64,000 nt of DNA. Source: Anastrepha obliqua (lineage: Eukaryota; Arthropoda; Insecta; Diptera; Tephritidae). Positions 48,701-61,116 of this stretch are shown piece by piece; position 1 is the first letter of the stretch, and each line of letters starts with the position of its first letter. The position numbers and the translations under genes were made by a program. Under the pieces are notes generated by a model. That model was given only the letters and a program-made list of their open reading frames with translations, was not told the origin of the DNA and did no database searches. The stretch lies in contig NC_072893.1 of the NCBI RefSeq assembly GCF_027943255.1, positions 132,245,784 to 132,309,783 on the forward strand. Reading direction: 5' to 3'.

Positions 48701-49405
48701 TGTAGCCACCGTGGTTGTTGTCTGCTCGCGCGCAACCATAATATTGACGTGTCCGTCCTCGTCGCCGATCGTATGTTCCAAACTGCCGTTACTTAAATTA
48801 CTAATACTATTTTTGCTATTGTTGCTAGCAACAACCGCTGTCCTCAGTTCCGCCTCCTCACCCCTAACGCCTACTGTACTTGTCGCCGCTGCAGCAGAAG
48901 TTGTCGGCATTGCCGAGTCTAGAGCGTGCACTGCTCGAGAGAAAGCACAGGCTGCCCCACCTGACTTCAGTATGTTCCGGCTAATGAAAGATGATTGCGT
49001 CGATTGATGTGGTGATTGTGATTCATCCTCGCTGGAGGCATCCGTTGTTGTTATGTCGCCACGGTTCTGGGTCGATTGTCTGCCACTACCGCCGCTGCTG
49101 CTGCTGCTACACGTCGTGGACAACACACGCTGCGGCGATGAGCTACAATCATTCCCCGTGGAACTGGTGATGCGCGCCGGCGATGTGATCAATGCGTCGA
49201 TATGCGGCAAATGGCCGGGTGTACTTGTCTGCGTATCACTCGAAGTTGACGTGACGATTTGCTCCTGTTCTTCTGCAATTAAGTTGTTGGCCTGCACGTG
49301 AGCCAGGATGGCGTTTTGGTTGCGGCTAACTCGACTGACTGCGTACGAAATGTTCTGTGTTGGATTTTGTGATTCTTCGGACGCTTGATTGTTTGTATCA
49401 TTCAT
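39760..49405 (-). CDS. e(y)3: e(y)3/SAYP chromatin co-activator (PHF10-type)
   Basis: Eleven coding exons on the minus strand: 45767-49405, 43945-45322, 43485-43708, 42284-42375, 42061-42210, 41557-42003, 41198-41470, 40805-41129, 40576-40738, 40319-40507 and 39760-40256. They total 7377 nt (2458 residues), closing in frame with GT/AG borders. In Drosophila this protein links the Brahma (PBAP) remodeller with TFIID. Sixteen PKLTIK-like motifs occupy residues about 325-800. An AT-hook RRGRPKK lies near 1343, a Gly/Arg-rich exon near 1680-1700, a basic KRPKKKK signal near 1815, and the SAY domain at about 1858-1960 (LYLGIKSFKRKYPDLPRR, WASDILDIMYTDFYEKY). Two adjacent PHD fingers (about 2200-2310) end in WSCDRCSICIRCG. 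The start follows an in-frame TAA eight codons upstream. Polyserine, polyasparagine and polyglutamine runs fill the linkers. Confidence 0.93.
40739..40804 (-). other. 66-nt in-frame intron of e(y)3
   Basis: Between e(y)3 exons 8 and 9 (GTAAGT ... TTAAAG). It is 22 codons long with no stop in the coding frame, so retention would insert 22 residues between the acidic serine runs SESE-T and DSDTDS. Its canonical donor supports splicing. Confidence 0.75.
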
Positions 49406-49520
49406 TGCTTCGCTGCTGCTTCGTTAAGTGTGATGGGTTGCGAAGTCCGACAGAAATGCACCTTGAATTCGTTTAGGATCAATTATCGGGAGAAAAGCGC
49501 CATAGCCTAGAGACCAATGT
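49406..49520 (-). other. e(y)3 5' UTR segment with splice acceptor
   Basis: On the minus strand TTTTTAATTCCAG ends at 49521 and is followed by 115 nt of leader containing the in-frame TAA, then the e(y)3 ATG. At least one upstream non-coding exon is implied but could not be located. Confidence 0.5.
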
Positions 49521-52500
49521 CTGGAATTAAAAAAAAATAAATAAATAAAAAAAGAGGATAGAAACGAATAAATAAATATATGCATACGTGAGAAATGTGT
49601 GTGCTCGTCATATAGTTTATTAAAAAAAAAATTGGTAGGTAAATTCCTATAATTATTTTCCTTGTGCAGAAGGTTCAAAAAAACCTTCCGCAATTACACT
49701 CACAAATTTTTATTTACATAAAAGCGCAAATCAAAGCCAAACAAAGAGATAACCGCGTATAAGTTCAGCGCCCACCGCAGCAACAGCAAAACTCTTCCTT
49801 CGAATCACGTTCACCAATGGATGCAAAAAAGCGAAACAAATTTACATTGAGATCGCGCCGCGAATACTGCCAGCCAGGCAGCCGATGAGCTTCAGCCACG
49901 CGCATCATAGGCGCATTTGTCGTCAAGTCGGGGAATCCGCACGCCTGCTATGCGCCTATCGCTAGCTAACGTTTGTCATAGTCATAGCCGAGCTCATTGC
50001 TAGGTGGACAGTCGAGCTGGCGAAGAAACGGACAAACCGACAGACAACTAACCCCACGACAAGCTCCAGCCGGCGAATGGAGTGAGCAAAACAAAAAATG
50101 CGAAACTACGAAAAGCACACACAAAGAGTTAGTTCTTAATTGTGTTTCAGCTGCTGTTTGACGACGCTGCTTTGCCTAAACATTTGGAACAAGGTAAACG
50201 GCATCAGCTGTTCGTTCTCTAAACGTTCATAACTGTTGGTGCTGCTGCTGCTGGTGGCTGGCCCGGTGCTCTATTCCTTTCCTTTGGCTTTGCCTTATCA
50301 CAAACACTCACCGCCCAGCAGATGCCATGCCATCATTATGCTCTCTGCATGCAGCACACTCTCACTCTCTCGCGCGCGCGTAGTACAGCCAGTCGAGCGC
50401 GCAGTTTGTTTGTATGCTACGGCTATGGCTACCGCTGCTGTAACGCCACCACAGGGTTCCCCTTCATCTAGGAGCGCATCGAAGGTTCGGCAAAGCGACG
50501 GAGAAAAGCTGCGAAAATATTCAAAAGTGAGGTGATTCTTTCATTTCTCATGAATTAAAATGTTCGTCGTGTGAACGGGCATGCGATTGGCATTACAGCT
50601 GGGCAGCTATCGGCAAAACAGCCATACTAACAGTACGGCAGTCAGCAGTCGTCAGTCAGCACAAACAACCAATCAGCCAACAAACCAGCTAGTCAACGAA
50701 GAAACCAAACGGCCCACAATGACTGTCGGTGGAAACGTTGTCGCATTTGCAAATGGAACTTCAAGCGAAACACAGCCAGAGCAACAAAACGACCGAAAAT
50801 GAACAGCAGCAAACGCGCAAGCGAATAAGAACATCGACATGAGGTACAAAACGGTCAATAACAGATGATAAAGGGTTAATAGTAACTTCAGTGAAAAATA
50901 AATATGTAGATAGGCTGAAAAGAGTTGAATCGTTTTAAATTATTAAAATATTATTTTTTTCGGTGTTAATTTTAGCAATTCTAGTAGATAAGAATACAAT
51001 TTTTCTCATATTTACAAGTTTTAGATAAAGAAAAACTACAAGGAAGATGATACGTTACATATTACAAAATGTTTTTCTTATATATATGAATGAATGTACA
51101 TATGTATGCACTACAGAAATTTATGTTATATTCCAATCAGATTTTGAAGTCTAAAAGCTTAAGCCCAAAGACTGGGTGCGTCGAAAACCTTTGTAAAGTA
51201 TACTTTGGTTTCTGGTACAATTTCCTATTTTTTACATAAAAAATGTATCTATAAGTGAATACTTGAATAAAACGAAATTATTAAAAAACTAATTAAGCAG
51301 CAAATTATGAAAACCTCTTCTTGTACAAAGTAATGAATATTTCAAACTTTGTATAATATTTTCAATTAAAAACTTTAGCATGCATTTTTTATCTGCCCAA
51401 CTTTGGTTATTTGGTTTAAAAACAGCAATTTCATTCTTCCATCTGAGCAACGACGTATTTTTTCGTTATGCATATACTATATGTACATATCTAACAAAAG
51501 TAAACCCAATATGCTGGAACATTTATAAAATTTCTTTCCATCGAACCTATTAAGAAAACGATAAAGTAATTTTTATCATATAATATCTATTTGCAAAAAA
51601 ACTAGCAACATACCTTACCTTTTATTGTATTTATTTTAAATACAGAAGGCAAGCAGTTGACGCAATCCGTCTGGAGCTTTCACGATGACTTCATCACCTC
51701 TATCTATTCATGAATTGCTGAATAATAACAAACGCGAACCCAAGATCTGCAAAACTGGCAAATTTCAAGCAAAACCAGATCAGCTGCTTTCCTTGCTGTT
51801 GATTCTTCACAAAAATTTTTTTTCTGAAAAGACTTTGCCAATGCATAGAAATGGGGCTTACGCGAACAACGTTCAAAACATATTAGTGGAAACTTTTTTT
51901 GATTCTTCGAACTCCCATTTAAATAATTATTAGTTTAATAAATTTTATATGCATGCTTGTTTTGTTTTTGCTCATAATTTTGGTTTGACTTAATCGAAAA
52001 AAATACGGGAGCATAAACAGAAAAAATCGCTAAATCGCAGACGATCACTCAGCGTAATACTGATTTCCCAGCCGTCAGTTGTGCTGCATAAGCGTAAAGT
52101 CAAATGTTCTTAACAAAAACGGTCTTAAAGGTCTAAATTACATAATGGTGGTTTTCGTATTGCAGTGCTAAAATGCAGAGCGATTTTTAGGAAGTCACCC
52201 TAATTATTTTTTTACTTTAGGAAAATTGTGCAATACCCAAGAAAGCGAGAAAGTCCAAAATTGGCATTTCTTTTGGTTGGAACACGCAAAAGCGACTAAC
52301 GCTCGTCGTATTCTTTTTCACCTGCACAGCACAACAAACAGTGCAAGCAAAACAAAAACTCGAACAAATAAGCGAGCAAAACAAAAGCCAAACGCCGCAG
52401 GAGGCGAAAAAGCATAGACCGCGTAAAGACTACAATGGGTCCGATACCCAGCTGCCAGCACCTAATCGAAGCAATAATCGGTCGTGCGCCCTTATCGACT

Positions 52501-53234
52501 AAACGAAGTAGTTGACCGAGCAATCGAACGACCAAACGAACAATCTACCGAGCCGAACCAACCGGCCGACGAACGCAACATCCCAATATTCACTTGCACG
52601 ACCCCCAAAATTTTCAATCGCCAAGCATGACAGATTGGCGAGCAGACAGACCGTCATTCAGACAAAAGCGTGGCGACGCAAAGTAAGCACTGCTAAACAC
52701 ATCCTCCACTGCAGCCTCGGTCGCAACCAACACTACATACCCATAAAACCAAATGTATGAATGAGCGGTTGAGTAAGTGAAGGAATGAATGAACGTACGT
52801 ATGGGCAATGAGCGAACAAACGCACAATTGTTGCATCTTCTCGCAGCGCGCAATGTTTTGGTTTCGGGTCATTCACCCGCACGACAGACAGTCAAGCTTA
52901 TAGCTAGCGACCGTTTGCTTCACACCCGCACCGCAACACCTGCAGCAGCAGCTTCGATGGCGCGGATACGTTCGCTTTTGTTCAATTCAATTCTATTCAG
53001 TTCAGCTAAGTTTAGTGGCGCTGCGTTTTCGTCAAATCGCTTTTGTCGGATTTATTTGCGGGGCCGTACGGAAGGTACTCGGCACCACAATGACACACCG
53101 ACAACGCCGACGACGTTGATGACGAAGATGATAATACAAAGCGCTATGAGACAACTGGGCAATTGAAACCCCACACGAGGAACTTTACACGCGGCGTGAG
53201 CGCCAGACGCTTGATAGTTTGTGGAGGCAAGGTA
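49521..53234. other. Non-coding region, possibly with 5' UTR exons
   Basis: GC-richer patches at 49750-50870 and 52230-53230 are full of ACAAACCAA/GACAGACAG-like low-complexity sequence, typical of fly 5' UTRs. The right patch ends in GAGGCAAG|GTAAGC at about 53234, a good plus-strand donor. Upstream exons of e(y)3 (minus strand) could also lie here. No protein-coding gene is supported. Confidence 0.35.
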
Positions 53235-54930
53235 AGCAAGCGACGTGGGGTGACTATGATTGTGTTCTTTTAGACCTACTTTTTCGAACGCTGATAAGAA
53301 TTATCCTCAATTGTTCAATGGAAAATGTGTTGCTCTAAAAGAGAAAGTTTCATTGAGGCACATTGCGTTTTGCGAGTGCTTGGTGTAACACTTGTATGTG
53401 GTGATGATGCTAAAAATTGTATAGCGCATATCTACGTATACATTATTAGTGAAATCAGCTGTTTACGCAACAAACAAACAAAAATGGCATGTATAGAAAC
53501 AAGCGGGCGATTCATAAATGATCGGATTCTAAAAGCTGGTTTCAAGGTTATCGGAATATGTATGTAGTTGTGTATATAGAAGCATGTTAAGAATTGGGAT
53601 AAGAATTATTTTTAAGAGGCATGACTAGTATCACTCAAAATAGAATCGCGAAAATTATAAATATTTTGATTTTGATATTTTGAAGCAATCGAGTAATTTA
53701 TATTTAAAGATTTTTCAATATACTTATAGCAGTTTTTTATTCTCTACTTTTTTAAGTTAAACTATGTATTTCTCTAAGTATTTTAAAAATTAATGATTTA
53801 TTTAACGCTTTATAACATTTCGGGCAAATTGAATAAAAAATCACTACCATTTTACATTAGTGCAAAAAATACTAAATTTTCTGGGTCGGCTTCTTCTAGT
53901 TTTTACATATGGTACAAATTTAGATCGGAATATAAATCGTTCGATATATCGACATGCCTGATATTTAAAATGGAATTTTCATAGTGGAATATAAAACGTA
54001 CGTTCACATAAGCAGTGATTAGCAATAAGTCCACAAAAATTAGTCTACCCGTTCATATACGACAGATTAGCTGCAAAATTAACCATCAGCTGTCGACTGT
54101 TTCGAAAGGTTTGTCTTCGTAGAAATTGGTTTGGTGGAATATTTTAGTGTTTTTAGTTTGTTTAATTATCATTAACGATATGAAGAAAAGGCAAAGAAAA
54201 TCAATAGTTAATTTAATTGCACAATTGCTGCTTGTAATAGACAGTTGAAGGAAATCCGTAAACGACGTCTACTCGAGTTGCAACAATTATGGCAGGTTGC
54301 ACAAATTATGACAGCAATCGCATGCGAAATTCGATATTACATTTTATAATAGCCAATAACAGGCGGAGGCGACTATGGTTAAACGCATTTTCTGTAATAT
54401 GAATGCATAATTAGTAATATCTAACAAACATTTTTTTAGATTTATGCCTTCAAACCTCTTTTATTTTTGCCGGTTAGTTTTACTTTGACTATTCTTCTTG
54501 TATTCGTAATAATAATTGTCGATAACACAGAAAACAGAAGGTTGTTTCGAAAACATTAACTTTATAATCTAAGATATTTTATAATCTCGGATTTTCGGAG
54601 AAAAATTTTGTATAGGTAATCTCGAAAATGTGTTTTGTATAGTATATTTAGAGGTATATTTTTGACGGTAGGAAAAATTAATATGGCAGCATAGTTCCCT
54701 CACGGCTGTCAATTTACGCAAAATACATAACATACTCTACGTTTTCTAAGTTAAGTGGAGTTTAGGCTAACCAAAAGCACGTGGTACTTAAATACATATG
54801 TGGTAGGTTGGCCTAAGTTATGTCTAAGTCTTGGCTAACGGGGGCTCTAAATCGTTATTACGCACAATTTAATTTCGACGTAGAGTTCAATTAAGAAGTT
54901 AGCGTTTGCTTTTTGAACCACTTATTTTTT
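53235..54930. other. AT-rich spacer
   Basis: No gene is supported. Around 54350-54400 a RRRRLWLNAF phrase faintly recalls the start of Harbinger-type nucleases, but stops and lack of other motifs prevent a call. Confidence 0.35.
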
Positions 54931-55488
54931 TGAGAATGGTAACACAAATGACATGTCAAATGTGTTCATAATTTACTTAAAGGTTTGACATTTACGAAAT
55001 GGGACGCTATACGCTTGAGCAAAATTGGGAAATATTGAAAACCTATTTCCAAAGTGGTGAGTCTTCTTCTTCCGCGGTTACAGTAAATGGCGAGTATTAA
55101 CGTGACATGCTCAACGAGTTTTTGTTTCCACAAATTGAACTGGATGACATGGACGACATTTGGTTTCAACAGGACGGTGCAACTTGTCACACTGCCAAAG
55201 TTACACTCGAACTTTTGGCTACCGTTTTTGAATTCCGATATCAATTGGCCGCCTCGGAGCTGTGATTTAAGCCCGTTAGACTATTTTTTGGGGAGCCGTT
55301 AAGGACAAATGCTGTGCGAACCATCCAGAGACGATTGATGCTTTAAAGCACGGAATCGAAGTTGCCATTCATGAAATTCGAGCCCAAACAATCGAAAATG
55401 TGCTTAAAAATTGGGTTGATCGAATGACCTACTGTAAAGCCAGTCGTGGCAGTCATTTGAATGATATTATTTTTCATTAATAAGTGAC
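54931..55488 (+). mobile_element. Mariner-like element, internally deleted, split by an RTE insertion
   Basis: A transposase starts at 54999 (MGRYTLEQNWEILKTYFQSGES). After about 20 codons it jumps to the core: VNGEY, DDMDDIWFQQDGATCHTAKV, NWPPRSCDLSPLDYFLG, then DKCCANHPETIDALK and the end ASRGSHLNDIIFH, with a few stops and a frame shift. This is the same family as the element at 28319-28956 but a different deletion. Its 3' UTR is cut at 55488 by the RTE LINE and resumes at 58064 with AATATTC...AATAAAG. Outer ends were not identified. Confidence 0.83.
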
Positions 55489-58053
55489 CTTAAAAAAATT
55501 CTAATGATGACTAAGAAACATGACATAAATATAATCATGGGCGACTTCAATGCAAAAGTAGGAAAAGAGGAAACAACAAATGTGACTGGAAAATTCGGTC
55601 TAGGAGACAGAAATGAAAGGGGAAATAGACTAGTGCAATTTTGTCAAGAAGAGGAATTCATAATTGGTAACACGTATTATAAATTACCAGAGAGACGACT
55701 GTACACATGGAAATCACCACAAGACGGAATGAGAAATATAATACGTAATCAAATTGACTACATCTTAATTAACAAAAGATTTAAATCATCGATGATACGG
55801 GCAAAAACACTTCCAGGCGCAGACGTTCCTTCTGATCACAACTTATTGCTGGCAACGATACGATCTCGATTAACATCACGGAAAACAAAACAGAAAAAAT
55901 CCCATATCGATATACAAAAACTGGAAAACGACTATATTAGAAATGACTTCCAAAACAAGCTAAATGAATTATTGACAAGCTGCAATACTGGTGAAAATCC
56001 GATTGAACGGTGGAATAATACTGCTGACAAGATAAGAATACTGACAACTAATACACTAGGAACAAGAATTAATGTAGCAAAAGAAAAATGGATGAATGAT
56101 GAAATTCTGAACTTGATGAATGAGAGAAGAAAATATCGGAACATAAACATTGACGAATATAAACGTAGAAACAAAGAAATCAGAGACAAAATAAGAGACG
56201 CAAGAAACCAATGGATGGGCAAACAATGCGAGGATATAGAGCGATTGGAAAAGTTACATGATAGTTTTAATTTACACAGAAAACTAAAGGAAATATGCAA
56301 CCTGAGAAGATACAATACAATTAATACATTATACGATACAAACGACAAGGTTATAACAGACGAAAACGAAAAACGCAATATTTGGGTACAATATGTCCAT
56401 GAATTATTCAAAGACGATTCAAGAGATGTAAATATCAGCACAAACGACTCAACAGACGATCCACTACTTAAAATAACTATGTCGGAAATAAAATATGCGA
56501 TAAAATTGTCAAAACCAAAAAAAGCAACAGGCTGTGACGAAATCTCAGCTGATATTCTCAAACTTATAAATGACAGTGGAATGCCAACCCTAATGAAAGT
56601 GTTTAACCACATATATGAAACTGCTAATTATCCAAGTTCATGGTTAAAATCCACGTTTATTGCGATACCAAAAAAGACCAATGCAAAACAATGCAAGGAC
56701 TATCGGCTAATAAGTCTAATGAGCCATACGCTAAAAATTTTTCTTAAAATAATTCACAACAGAATTTATCAGAAATGCGAGGCCGCTATAGGAACAACAC
56801 AATTTGGCTTTAAGAAAGGGTTTGGGACCAGAGAAGCAATATTTAGTCTTCAAATGCTTACACAAAAATCACAGGACGCCAATCAAGATATATGCATGTG
56901 TTTTATAGACTACGAGAAAGCCTTTGACAAAATAGAACATAACAAGTTATTTGAAATAATGAAAGACTTGGACATAAACAAATATGACGTCAAATGTATA
57001 CAAAACTTATATTGGAATCAGACTGCAGAAATCAGATTCGGAGACAGCACCACAAGAGAGACAAAAATCTACAGAGGAGTGAGACAAGGTTGCATTCTAT
57101 CGCCACTATTATTTAATGTGTACGCAGAAAAAATATTTGAAGAAGCAATAAATGACGCAGAATTAGGTATTAAAGTTAATGGCATATATATAAATAACAT
57201 TCGCTACGCAGACGATACAACGTTAGTAACAAACAATTTTCAGGATCTCCAAACTATTGTAAACAAAGTTGAAAAACACAGCAAAGACTTCGGGCTAAAC
57301 ATAAATATTGACAAAACCAAATTTATTATTGTAAATAAAAGCAGCAGAGACTACTCCCATGCGAGGCTAACCATAGGTGGCAAAACAATAGAAAGAGTAA
57401 AACGTTTCAGGTATCTGGGTGTATGGCTGAATGACCAATGGGACCATGATCAGGAGATAAGAGGGAGAATAGAAATGGCTAGAACAGCCTTCATGAAGAT
57501 CAAAAAGATACTGACACGCCGGGACATACCAAACGGGTTAAAGACAAGATTTTTAAAATGTTATGTATGGTCAACACTCTTATATGGATGCGAGGCCTGG
57601 ACATTGAAAACCGTAAGCATACACCGACTAGAATCATTCGAAATGTGGTGTTACAGAAAAATGTTGAAAATAAGCTGGAATGACAAAATATCGAATGACG
57701 TAGTGCTAAATAGAATGCAAACCGCTAGGAACATGCTTACGGACATAAAAAGGAGGAAGGTCGCTTATTTCGGACATATTACAAGAGGTGACAAGTATGA
57801 TATTCTAAAACTGCTGATGCAAGGAAAAATTGAAGGACAAAGAGGAATTGGTAGGAAGAAAATGACATGGCTAGACAACATCAAAGAGTGGACAGGCCTA
57901 AAAACAATCGGCGAATTAACAACAGCAGCGAAAAACAGACAAAAATATAATGAAATCATTAATAATATGACCTGACAACTGTATGACTAAGATCACAATG
58001 ACGTTTGTATGTAATCGCGAACATCCAGCATGGATACGCCGATTAAGAAGAAG
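55489..58053 (+). mobile_element. RTE-clade LINE, 5'-truncated, open RT frame
   Basis: An 823-codon open frame (55504-57975) carries the C-terminal part of an APE endonuclease (GDFNAKVG, IDYILINKRF, SDHNLLLATI) and a complete reverse transcriptase (KATGCDEI, CMCFIDYEKAFDKIE, RQGCILSPLLFNVY, YADD at residues 568-571). The RTE-type tail reads GCEAWTLKTVSIHRLESFEMWCYRKMLKISW, then RRKVAYFGHITRGDKYDIL. The N-terminal half of the endonuclease is missing. Perfect 10-bp direct repeats AATAAGTGAC flank it (55479-55488 and 58054-58063). The 3' end is GATTAAGAAGAAG. The intact frame implies recent insertion. Confidence 0.92.
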
Positions 58054-58063
58054 AATAAGTGAC

Positions 58064-59225
58064 AATATTCAATCTTGAAAATAAAGAAAAAAGTTTGAAA
58101 AAATACATTACATGGTATAATTTATTATATATACAAATATAAACATTCACAAATCTCCAATTCAACAAATTCATAACAAAAAAATCAAATACAATATTAA
58201 TCTAAAATGTGTGCTATTTATAACTCCACATCTGTACATACATAGTTAATATGTACATATAATATTTGAAAATATAAAAATGTTCCGGTCTCATACATAA
58301 ATTTCTCAGAAAAAGGAAGCATTTAATACTAATTACATATATATGCCTTCTATTCCAATCTTCCACATGGCAGCAATATGGAGTTCATTGTGTACTATGT
58401 ACGTGTGGGAATAACATTTTCTCCCTTTTATTCATATTCTCACAGATTTCATAGATGTTCCAAGGTGTTTATTAAACAAACGCTTGCACACTTTTACATA
58501 TTTATTTATGTACATATGTACATCTAAGGTACCCCGCACACATTTCCATTCATAGCGACAGACTCGTCATGAAAAAACACGAAATTGTACATTGAAAAAT
58601 GTAATAATGTCGAAACGAATAGAGTGCAAGCGCAATTGGCAAATAAATGGAAAAGCGAACATGTAAAATTATTATTAAATAATATATCTAATGGAGAATT
58701 TTAATATTAATACTTGCAAATTTATATTAATTTACATGTATTTGTCGAAATGTGTAAACGTACGACTGACTGGCTATGTCTTTGCAATCATTAGCCAGCC
58801 GTCACTCTTGACAATATACAAACCGATTTGAATGTTTACTGATTTATTTGTATTAAAATGTTTGTTGAGTACCTCATATGCTAACCTTGTAGCGGCCTAA
58901 TTGTTTTTACTATAATTTTATATTGACTTGTGAGCAACGAAACGCGCTAAAACACCGTACAAGTAGTATGTATGCACATATCTACACATGTTTGCAGATA
59001 TGTATGTGATGTATAAAACATGTAATTATAATAGAATTTCTAGCACAGCGTCAGCGAAAAACGCCGAGATCAGCACAACTTTGCACATTAGGTGTACTCA
59101 CACAAATTTCATTACTTTAGGGGTTTGTTGGTAGGCACTTTGACATTTTTGACTTATTTCTGACAGTTCTGTAACGCTCCTTCGCACTTGCTGATTTATA
59201 GCAATTCCATTATATACAAGTATAA
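58064..59225. other. Mariner 3' end, then AT-rich spacer
   Basis: The first about 40 bases (AATATTCAATCTTGAAAATAAAG) continue the interrupted mariner 3' UTR. Beyond, the sequence is AT-rich with no gene. Confidence 0.4.
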
Positions 59226-61116
59226 TCTTATATATAAAATTCTCGTGTCACGGTGTTCGAACTTGAACTCCTCCGAAACGGCTCGACCGATTTTTGTGAT
59301 CCTTAGCGTGATTGTCGGCCAGGGTGGAGAATCGGCCAACATCTATTTTTCATCCCCCTAAATGTTAAGGGTAGTCCACCCCTATGTGGGCCCGGGTAAC
59401 CTTCGGATGTGTATGTACAATATGGGTATCAAATGGAAGCTGTTGGTGAATGCTTTAGTTCAGAGTATTTTTCATACCGCTCCGTGACTAGGGTCTCGAG
59501 ATAGAGACCAAAACATGGAGCCTAGAATGTGTTTGTACAATATGGATATCAAACTGAAGCTGTTGGTGAATGCTTTAGTTCAGAGTATTTTTCATGCCGC
59601 TCCGTGACTAGGGTCCCGAGATTGAGAGCAACACGTGGACCCTAGAATGTGTTTGTACAATATGGATATCAATTGAAAGCTGTTGGTGAATGCTTTAGTA
59701 CAGAGTATTTCTCATGCCGCTTCGTGACTGGGGTCTCGAGATATAGGTCAAAACGTGGGCCCGGGTAACCTTCGGATGTGTATATACAATATGGGTATCA
59801 AATGGAAGCTGTTGGTGAATGCTTTAGTTCAGAGTATTTTTCATGCCGCTCCGTGACTAGGGTCTCGGGATAGAGAGCAACACGTGGACCCTAGAATGTG
59901 TTTGTACAATATGGATATCAATTGAAAGCTGTTGGTGAATGCTTTAGTACAGAGTATTTTTCATGCCGCCCCGTGACTAGGGTCTCGGGATAAAGGTCAA
60001 AACGTGGGCCCGGGTAACCTTCGGATGTGTATGTACAATATAGGTATCAAATGAAAGCTGTGTGTGAATGCTTTAGTTCAGAGTATTTTTCGTGCCGCTC
60101 CGTAACTAGGGTCTCCAGATAGAGACCAAAACGTGGACCCTAGAATGTGTTTGTACAATATGGATATCAAATGGAAGCTGTTGGTGAATGCTTTAGTTCA
60201 GAGTATTTTTCGTGCCGCTCCGTGACTAGGGTCTCCAGATAGAGACCAAAACGTGGACCCCAGAATGTGTTTGTACAATATGGATATCAAATTGAAGCTG
60301 TTGGTGAATGCTTTAGTACAGAGTATTTTTCATGCCGCCCCGTGACTAGGGCCTCGAGATATAGGTCAAAACGTGGGCTCGGGTAACCTTCGGATGCGTA
60401 TGTACAATAGGGTATCAAATGGAAGCTGTTGGTGAATGCTTTAGTTCAGAGTATTTTCAATGCCGCTCCGTGACTAAGGTCTCGAGATAGAAAGCAACAC
60501 GTGGACCCTAGAATGTGTTTGTACAATATGGATATCAAATGGAAGCTGTTGGTGAATGCTTTAGTTCAGAGTATTTTTCGTGCAGCTCCGTGACTAGGGT
60601 CTCCAGATAGAGACCAAAACGTGGACCCTAGAATGTGTTTGTACAATATGGATATCAAATGGAAGCTGTTGGTGAATGCTTTAGTTCAGAGTATTTTTCG
60701 TGCCGCTCCGTGACTAGGGTCTCCAGATAGAGACCAAAACGTGGACCCCAGAATGTGTTTGTACAATATGGATAGTAAATTGAAGCTGTTGGTGAATGCT
60801 TTAGTACAGAGTATTTTTCATGCCGCCCCGTGACTAGGGTCTCGAGATATAGGTCAAAACGTGGGCCCGGGTAACCTTCGGATATGTATGTACAATATAG
60901 GTATCAAATGGAAGCTGTTAGTGAATGCTTTAGTTCAGAGTATTTTTCGTGCCGCTCCGTGACTGGGGTCTCGAGATAGAGACAAAAACGTGGTATGAAT
61001 AAAGAAATAAATAATGTGAGAATAAAGACATACATAATATGAAAACCATATCTTTTCTGTTCTAAACCATATCTATTCTATTTAAGTGTGCCTAGCGAAG
61101 CGGGCCGGGTTTGCTA
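59226..61116 (+). mobile_element. Non-autonomous Helitron with internal tandem array
   Basis: The left end is TCTTATATATAAAATTCTCGTGTCACGGTGTTC (TC start after A). The next block (CTCCTCCGAAACGGCTCGACCGATTTT, then GAGAATCGGCCAACATCTATTTTTCAT) is a widely spread insect Helitron/HINE head. The right end is GCCTAGCGAAGCGGGCCGGGTTTGCTAG followed by T: a GC-rich hairpin and the CTAG terminus expected of Helitrons. It encodes nothing. The exact 5' base is uncertain by a few nucleotides. Confidence 0.75.
59385..60995 (+). repeat. Tandem array of 13 units of about 120-130 bp
   Basis: Thirteen copies of GAAGCTGTTGGTGAATGCTTTAG (variants at about 59678 and 60055) mark the units. Two unit types alternate: type C begins GGGCCCGGGTAACCTTCGGATGTGTA (59390, 59757, 60007, 60375, 60865), and type D begins ACCCTAGAATGTGTTTG. 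The order is C D D C D C D D C D D D C, which points to duplication of multi-unit blocks. Confidence 0.9.

Noticed and set aside
54160..54400. Harbinger-type nuclease remnant
   Set aside because: A single short RRRRLWLNAF phrase with several stops around it is too little to support the call.
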